Positions 56,560 through 64,000 of a stretch of 64,000 nucleotides of DNA are shown piece by piece. Origin of the DNA: Gracilaria domingensis (taxonomy: Eukaryota > Rhodophyta > Florideophyceae > Gracilariales > Gracilariaceae); the NCBI GenBank assembly GCA_022539475.1, contig VCMS01000203.1, forward strand, positions 118,074-182,073. The letters run 5' to 3'. The notes beneath the pieces are model-generated. The model was not told the DNA's origin, did no database searches, and worked only from the letters and a program-made list of their open reading frames with translations. The first letter of the stretch is position 1; each line of letters begins with the position of its first letter. The position numbers and the translations under genes are program-made.

Positions 56560-59500
56560 ATGGCGTCCACCGGAAATGACGCTCCTCGGACTGTTAAGCA
56601 GAGTGTGCTGGCCGATGAGAACCACGGCACGGTATCCTCTAGCGCATCCTCTAGCGAGTCGTTCGATTCAGCCAGCATGGCAACGCGTTTCTTGAAATGT
56701 TGGGGGTTGTTCATTGAGTTGCGAGATGCGTATGCCGCTTCAAGAAGTGGTACTGGTAATCCGCGTGAAGTTGGGTACACGGAAGTTGTGGAATACGCTG
56801 TATCAAACCGTGAACACCTGGCATGTGCACGAGAGTTCATCACCACTGCGGTCAAGGGTCCTTTCCAAAACTACTCCGCAAAAGAAGTCACGAAGATCTG
56901 TCTGGACGTGCGTTTTCTGAGCAGGGTCTACAAATATACGCGTATCACTGATCTAGACGACGAGAATTCTGATCGGCGCGTGAGAGATTTGTTTACCTGG
57001 AGTCTTGAAAAGGATGTCGACAACGGTAACTCGTTCATATAACGGGCTTTCTGGAATGACCTTTTCAAACGACATGGTCCAGGCAGTAAGCAGACGAAGA
57101 GAACTACGTTCAGGATTGGGCCTCCCACTCGTTTTCAGCAGTTACTCTATCTCTCTTTCGTGAAGCGTATAACTTCGGAGAGAAATCTCCCAGCGGCGAA
57201 GAGAGGAAAGACCGGGAAGGGAACCCATAGAGCTGTGCAGTTCGTCGACGGCTACATAGCTTCGAATGAGATGCACGGGAGACGGATGGCACATGCAGTG
57301 CAAACGATTTGTAAGGGATGGGATTTCTTTGCCTCAACCTTAGGCTTTGGTGATGGTGAGCAGATGTTGCTGCCATACCTGCTTGTAGAAAAGAAGTCGC
57401 TTGGGTTCCATGTCATTGAATCCCGCTCTGTTGGGTACAGTCCGGAGTCAGCTTTTCATACGTTGGGGGAAGAACTGAAACCCACGTTGGATGTGAACGA
57501 CACCGTTTCTTGGGTTCATACTCTTCCGGATACTATCGACGCCAACTTACGGGAGTTGGCAAAGGAATTCTTGGCAGATTTCAGCAAGATTGTGTTGAAT
57601 GGCTTCCTATACAAAATGTCCCCAACGTCAAGATGGAATTTTTGGAAAGCTTCAGACCTGGCCGCCCCGCACGAGTACCACCCCGTTTCAATGTATTCTC
57701 CAAAGAGTACGTGTCTTCTATTTGTCAAGCGATGTCTGTACATAACCTCCAACCATCTCGACTTATCCCTAGGGCCACTCCTTCAGGGCAGGATGGACGA
57801 AGTAATACCGTCACGGTTAAGGTTGAGGACTCGATACAGATTCCGAGCTCCTCCAAGAGGAACGCCGCAGGGAAAAGCTCAGTTAACTCCGATGTCATCG
57901 TCATCCTCGATAGCGACAATGAAGAAGGTGATACACCTGGTGCCTCTGTTGGGGCGAAAGATGACGTTCCAGATGGGGTTCTCCCCCCTCATGACTTTGA
58001 TGACACGCGCACGTTAAATGCTCTAGATGTGGTGCGAGGAAGCATGGAGAAGCAATTCTCAATGCATTGTGTCGGATATGACCAACTGGTGGAGGCCCAT
58101 GGTACTATCTTCCCATCGGATACATCTTTGGAAGGCAACGTTCAGTTCGTGCTCACAGACCCACCATATGGCATCCGCGACAGCGAGTACGACGAATTGG
58201 CTGACGATGATATGGACAATACTGCGGACATCATGGCATCCATGCTTCGACCAGGAGGACATTTCGTTTTGTTCTGCAGTATCGACCAGTTTGGAGACTG
58301 GGAAGAGATTTTGCGAGAGCACAAGTCGGAGGACGCAAGCGGAAAGAAAACCGCATCATTCTTAGTGGATTCGACGCCCATGAACTTCATTCGTTCTCGT
58401 TCGAACCCCTTGAAGAACCCTGCGCGTAATACTACTCGCCTGTTTGGGGCGACGGAGTACGCCGTGCATGGCGTGAGGAATGGAAACCCGTACGCGGAAC
58501 AGAAGGTAATGGTGAACTATCAGAACTTCAACTACGTTCAGCTCGCTATCTGGGCACTATTCTATCATTGACCAGGTTCCAAATCTTACGCCTGGGGAGA
58601 GTCTCCGATGGAGAGTGAAGAGTGGTAGAAGAATTCGAACCGCGAAGGCTCGTCCAGAAGAAAAGTCGAGGCAACTACTGATGGAGCTGATAGCGAGGTT
58701 CTCGAATCCCGGGGATGTTGTGGTTGATCTCTACTCCGGGACGTTCTCGTGCGCGCTGGCATGTATGGATATTGAGGGGCCTCGGCGTTTCATTGGATGT
58801 GAGCAAGATGAGCAGTGTTTCTCTCATGCCAAGCACAATGCTATTGTGCACTACGCAAGAAAGGTGTGGCGCAATGAATTGAAGATGAAAGAACCGGTTA
58901 CGAATGAGGTAGTTCAAGCGTCTTATGTGGTGGATGCCAAATTTCCTGAACGGAAACGAAAGACTTCGACTATATGGAATGCACCCAAGGATTCCCATCG
59001 TACCAATCTTTCCCATTCCATATCATGTCGTACCTATCCACCTATTGGAATGAACCTGGTCTTATCACTACGTACAAAGAGAAACCGTTCCATGAGTGGC
59101 CACTTGCCTTACAAGGGAAGATGACTACGTTGGACAGTCACACTTTACTCTCTGTCGAGGCGACATCGCTATGGCTCTATGTGAAGAAGTCGAATATCAA
59201 ACATGCAGCAAGTGGAAATGGAGTATTTACGAGTAGGGCGTTTTCCGAAGGGGAGGTTATTGGATACTTTTATGGGACCTTGGTGTATCATGATCTAAGC
59301 CGACGCAATACCACACATTTGACGTATGGAGACGGAATGCTGGGGCCACTGCATCTCGGTTCAGGAAGTATTGCATGCAAGTGAGGGTGAAGGGGCAAAT
59401 GTACAACACTCTCCCGCATTATGATACTGAAGTCAACGCTGGTCATGACTGGATAGTTCCTGCTCCTTTCTGTGTAGCGGCTATATCAATGACGCGTCAT

Positions 59501-59718
59501 ATCGTGAAGGTGATGAGGACAAGGAATTGGAAGAAATGGATTCTAACATGGCACGCAAACCAAATGTATTCATTCGCCAGCCCACAGAGTATCAGGCTAC
59601 AACTTTGGGCTTTGGAGAACTACAGACTCCTCGTAGTCACGGCCTCAAGGACATTAAGGAGCACGACGAAATTTACGTTGACTATGGACCCACATATCCA
59701 TTGGAAAGGTTAACCTAG
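56560..59718 (+). CDS. DNA N6/N4 methyltransferase with C-terminal SET domain (fusion, one unresolved frame change)
   Basis: Exons 56560-57025, 57083-57706, 57787-58505 and 58576-about 58960, then about 58960-59380 and 59478-59718. Introns of 57, 80, 70 and 97 nt have GT-AG ends and matching phases. The first three exons total 603 codons. Start is MASTGND. A SUMO-interaction-like VIVILDSDNEE lies near residue 400. The beta-class methylase shows catalytic TDPPYG (Asp488) first, then the SAM-binding part (EEKSRQLLMELI; VDLYSGTFSCALA near 654; RRFIGCEQD). A SET-like domain follows: SGNGVFTSRAFSEGEVIGYF, NGYINDASY, HDEIYVDYG. Between methylase and SET the frame changes by one base near 58945-58975. 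I found no intron of the right length, so this is either a frameshift or two overlapping genes. DPPY is compatible with N6-adenine or N4-cytosine methylation. Confidence 0.7.
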
Positions 59719-60463
59719 GTTCTCAGACAATGTCCTTGAACTTCGTATGGGCTTAATGTAGTGAGAAAAGCTTTTTGTTGAAGTAAATTGTATTGAACAC
59801 TTCTGCTATGATTGCAGAAATACTACTCATATGTACACTCAAGCTGTACTATGTAACATATTGATGCATATAGTGGTATGAAAGATGGTTGAAAGTGCCG
59901 TACTTGTATATGCAAGGCGCAACATCCGGGAAAATCGGACCAAGTCCGGAATATGGACCCGGGAAAGGTCCAAAAATTGAATGCCGATCCGCCACAAATG
60001 CTGCAGAATGCTTTTCTCGATATATGCAGTACGAGGTTAAATTCCCCTCCCCTTCACATATCAGTCCTGCACACCGAGTACGTGACCCTCACATATCACT
60101 CTCAATCATATACCTTCAGTATCGTTCACGTTTCTACATCTGTTCCGTAATACTACCGCGCACGAAGGCCGAAGGATCTCGGATGGCCCCTCAACGTGCG
60201 GAGCATGCAGGTGGTAAACCGCGAAAGGCATCGGTACCGCCGGAGCGCTGGGATACTGGGGTGGCCAAACGTAGGAGCGCGGTCGTCTCACGAAGTAGTG
60301 CTACTAATGGAGAGGTAGCCGAGGCCGAGCACCTCGTGCTGGACTTCGCAAACCAAAATCTTCATCTACAGTATCGGAAGTAAAACCGAGAAGGAGGTCA
60401 GGAGCTTCCACATGCACTACGGAACGCACAGTAAGTGAAACCGTTCAAGCCAAGGATAGTGCA
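59719..60463. other. 3' flank and low-complexity sequence
   Basis: A frame to 60383 (+) ends in a basic stretch (KAEGSRMAPQRAEHAGGKPR) with no domain. It may be the first fragment of the decayed gene that follows. Confidence 0.35.
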
Positions 60464-62778
60464 ATGCGTGGGCCTGTTACACGCTACATGGCTGCAATGG
60501 AAGAGCCAAGGGTCAGTGATGATGGAAATGTAGATATCAAAGCGATGAAAGGAAATAAGAGAAGAACGGCTGTACGTCAGAATGTAAGGAGGACAAGAGG
60601 CAGTGGAGGAACAGAAGGTCCTCGTATCGATGATTGTTTCGACAAGGTGAGAACTGCGGATGACAATGCGGAGATGGAAACCGTGGATTGCGCCATCGTG
60701 AGAGCCGAACCTAGAGCCGAACCTGGGGATAGGGAGATACCCAGAAGCGCTGCCGGAACAGAACGTAACAGTTATGATTCGAGTGAATCATGATTCGGAT
60801 AAGTGAAGAGGAACGAGAAAATGAATGAGGGTGTCTCTCGTGCCAAGAAAGGCAGTGGAAAAAAGGAGCGGGAGTCCACGGAGGCAGTAGATATCCCAAG
60901 TGACGTCGAGGACAAGGATAACGTGGAGGCGAACGACAACGTGGACGCCGGAAATGCAACGCATATGGCTCCCATCGAAGGCAGGCATGATTCCGTCCCT
61001 CATGTTGGGTCCAGACACAAGGAAGACGAAGACGAAGACGAGATACAACCGACACCAGTCACAGGTGAGTCACAGAGAAACAGGTTCAATCAGGTCAGAA
61101 GAAGGACGAACCATGGAAATGAGAATAGACGGGTGGGGAACGATCGAGAACCTGTCATAGCAAACGCCCGTAGAGAAGTATGGAACGATAAAGATGTTGA
61201 TCGTGGTGCTTGTCACGGAGCTTTTCCCTGCATGGTGCAATGGAAGAAGATGAAGATGAATCCCTTACTCCGCGATACGAGCTTTTGGAAAAGATCGGGA
61301 AACTGAAGGGAGATCTGTATCGTACAATAGAGGACAAACAAAGTCTGAAAATGAGCGTACGACTTGCTCAGAAGAACATAGAGCAACTGGAGTTAAGGTC
61401 AGAGAACAAGAGTTCTCATACACTCTTTGAGAGAGGCTCTCAGACGTGGAGGGAAAAGGAACGAACGTGACAGTAACAAGAGCAGGAAGCGGTACAACAT
61501 TGACGTGAACGACGAGTTTGTTGGTGTTGCGAAGACCGTCTATTACTCCATACTTCAATACGCCAAAGACGAGACAAGAGAGCTATGCTTCGAGATGAGT
61601 ATACCGGCAAGAACTGGGGCAACCGAAGTGAGACAGTTGGACCTGAGAAGACGACAGTGTGCTGGTTGTTGATGGGAAGGAGATAGTGCCACGGTGCCCA
61701 ATGGATCTTGCCATGGAGATGAGGGCGTACACGCCATCCGTACTGGTGAGGCGACCATTTTTTGATGCAAATTGTGGAGACGGAGGTAATGAAGCCACGT
61801 TCGGAATCTATCCGAGAAATGAAAATGGAAGATGACTGTGTGAAACAGTTAACGCACGACATTGTTTGCGCAGAAGGTTGAAACAGGCTTAAGTGATGCA
61901 ATAGGTGTTCGAAACGCCATGCGAAGGAGAAGTTATTGATGGGACTAGGTTACCGACATGCTTGTAAGGACCCCGATAAAAAATGATGAAAGGGAGCAGA
62001 ACAAGTATGAATACAAACCAGAGAGGTACGTGAAAAACTCCTACCCGAAGATGCAAATGGATGTGAGATTCTGTCGTCGTGGAGAACTCAGAAGGTAGAA
62101 GATATATGTTTCTCGGGCTTTAACCCATATCATGCAACCGAAGATGAACCATGTGACTTGCTTTTCGGAACAGCCTGAGCTGGAGGTGCTGCGTGAGTTC
62201 ATGGCTACGACGTTTTACAAACAAGTTCGAGGAATACCGAAGAGAGGGATCCAGTGGATGGAACAATTATGCATCTGGCACGTCTTGATGCCTGGATAGC
62301 GTCCGTTGTTCGCGCGACAGAGTCTGAACGAGGGAGAGGGGTAAGAGACAAGTGTTTCTCCAACTTGTTCGGGAAATATCTACCACTGGCACTGAGATTA
62401 TACTGAAGACCGTGAGGGTCCGCATGCAGCAGAGTTATTCCAACAGATTCAGAAATGGCCCATCGAATGGTGAAATGCGCCGCCATGGAAATGATGACCG
62501 GGTCGGGCACTTTGGTTTACGGGGATTCCGTCGCAAAAGGAAAATGTACCTTCCTCCGGAGAAGAATATGTTATGGGAGAATCTCTGAGAACTCCGGCAC
62601 TGCTACTGGATTGCTATGTTGGATGCTCCATCGGGGACACCGTATGTTCTACGAAATAACTGCAGAGAGCGATGTGCACGAAAGCTCTGTGCAAGAAGGA
62701 TTACATGAGGAGAATGGAGAGAACATCACTAATGCCATTGATTGTTTACGTTACGCAAATTTTGGGATTGGATGGTAG
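60464..62778 (+). pseudogene. decayed charged/coiled-coil gene, family unknown
   Basis: A chain of plus-strand coding-like fragments in different frames: 60464-60793, 60803-61306, 61210-61470 (helix LLEKIGKLKGDLYRTIEDKQ), 61427-61672 (GVAKTVYYSILQYAKDETRE), about 61680-61833 (MDLAMEMRAYTPSVLVRRPF) and 62455-62778. Several stop codons and frame changes lie between them without good splice sites. The fragments are strongly charged, then more globular downstream. I recognise no family. It may be a lost partner of the methylase cassette or unrelated. Confidence 0.4.
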
Positions 62779-64000
62779 GGTAAACGAGACTGGGGATTGC
62801 GAGAGAATCTGCTTCATGTAGAAATCGTGAACTTCTAGTTTGCAATGGAGGGGAAAAGGGGGTGCGGGGATAGTTTTGTCGGAGAGTTTGTAACCGAGCC
62901 CTTTATCGAAGAAAGAGAATGGGACAGACCGAACCATAGTGCGGGAAGCAGATGAGTGGTGACCGTTTTTTTAGAGAATTGGAGTTGTGCAATGTGCTGA
63001 TCTTCCTCGTCATCCGGGCCCAGCGGAGGAAATGCAGTTCAAGGATTGCTCAATGTTTATCCAACGCGGCAGCCCTACTCGAAGAGAAGCGAACCCAAAG
63101 CAAATTCAGAATCGCGAATTGCTTTGGTTACCATCTGACTAAGCGAACCAGGGGCAAAGACTTTGAAACCGCAGGCGGTCGGGAAGCACAACCGGAGGAA
63201 GAGTTTCCATTAACCAGGAACGGTAGAAATTTTGGGAACTTGGAAAGGGCCGAAAAGAAGTGGTTGCCAAAAAAAGACGTCACACAAAGAGACCTCCGGC
63301 CGCGCAGTTCTAATGCATTGAAATGACCGATCGGAAGTTCAATCCAGCGAGGGCCAGAGATCCAGAGAACAATGTAAGCGGAGGATGCGTAACGACGGCT
63401 TGGATTTGAATTTTGTCATGGGCGGTTTCCAACGTTTGAAGAGTTGTTCTAAGCTTAGGGACGAAGGAAGAGATGGCGTCGCCGAGAGAATTTGGTTTGA
63501 TGAAAACTGCAATGTAGTTTTGGAGAACAAATCTGTGAGAGCAGATACGGGACGGTTGGATCCGGACCTAGATACTTTCGCCCCGTTGAGATGCTCGAAA
63601 GGGAGAAATGAACTACCATCACGAACCATGAGGAACACCGCCCGGCGAACAAAACGACTGGCCGAGTTGGTAGACATGGAGAAGCTGTTCCTTTAACCGA
63701 ACGATGGAGTGAAAAATCCTGCCGACTCTTGGATTGAGTCCACGGTTTCCTTTGATGCGCAGGTGAATCTTCTGCGAAGAGTACGCAGGTAGCTGGTTCT
63801 TGAACAGAGATCGCGCGTGCTCGTACACCACCTGCATCACCGAAATGGACCGATCCTATCGAACATGTTCTTGGAATATTGAATCAGAGATAGATAGAAA
63901 ATGAGAAGTTACAAAAAGTTGGAGCCTGCCCTGTATGCACCCAAAATGGAGACCAGTGATGCCTGAAGAAGTCTGAGCGAGAGCCCCAAAGAGCGCTAAG
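62779..64000. other. no confident gene
   Basis: Plus-strand frames at 62952-63326 and 63385-63696 and minus-strand frames at 63339-63677 and 63619-63840 overlap one another. They show no domain and could be chance or eroded coding sequence. Confidence 0.35.

Noticed and set aside
1-64000. CRISPR arrays, bacterial operons, ribosome-binding sites
   Set aside because: No regularly spaced repeats; split genes with GT-AG introns and chromodomain retrotransposon show eukaryotic nuclear DNA.

Overview
The window is nuclear DNA from a eukaryote. Several genes are split by short GT-AG introns (about 40-140 nt) whose removal restores frame exactly, there are no operons, and the window holds a chromodomain Ty3/Gypsy retrotransposon, two PIF/Harbinger-type loci, two piggyBac-type loci, and Sel1, F-box, bestrophin, ClpP and glutamate-receptor-like genes. 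Few and short introns with many DNA transposons and bacterial-type DNA methylase/ParB domains suggest a unicellular or simple multicellular alga (a red alga would fit), but the sequence does not settle the taxon.

Layout. 0.4-6.2 kb (-): one gene of four exons encoding five tandem bestrophin modules, apparently a whole pentameric anion channel in one chain. 7.4-10.7 kb: a Harbinger-like unit with a DDE transposase (-) and a divergent accessory gene (+) broken by a 14-bp tandem duplication. 11.8-12.9 kb (-): secreted S1 serine protease. 13.6-17.4 kb (-): two tandem Sel1-repeat paralogues. 17.9-19.6 kb (-): F-box protein. 20.1-21.9 kb (-): three-exon glutamate-receptor-like membrane protein. 23.1-23.7 kb (-): ClpP with a frameshift and a lost 3' end next to a GC-rich island. 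25.9-28.0 kb (-): open piggyBac-like transposase; 30.8-32.5 kb (-): a decayed relative. 33.9-36.9 kb: second Harbinger-type element with Myb-like and DDE genes, both disabled.

38.29-45.63 kb: a 7.3-kb chromodomain Gypsy element with almost identical 527/528-bp LTRs, yet nonsense codons and frame breaks in gag-pol. It also has an extra ORF upstream of gag whose start codon seems to be made by splicing, and an extra ORF after pol. It appears to sit inside a roughly 106-nt intron of a minus-strand gene (46.5 to 37.1 kb). A divergent decayed gene follows (46.8-48.3 kb).

48.9-59.7 kb holds the most unusual group: a small coiled-coil protein (-), a five-helix membrane protein (+), a ParB-like domain fused to a 2-oxoglutarate/Fe(II) oxygenase (-), and, divergently from it, a DNA N6/N4 methyltransferase apparently fused to a SET domain (+). 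The last two share a 1.2-kb intergenic region carrying a large inverted repeat whose arms each contain a near-perfect 76-bp palindrome. I read this as a candidate epigenetic cassette (DNA methyl writer, protein methyltransferase, possible oxidative eraser, ParB-like factor), perhaps mobile. 60-64 kb is mostly decayed coding sequence.

All calls rest on reading the sequence; no database search was run. Splice sites are inferred from GT-AG signals and frame restoration, not transcripts.
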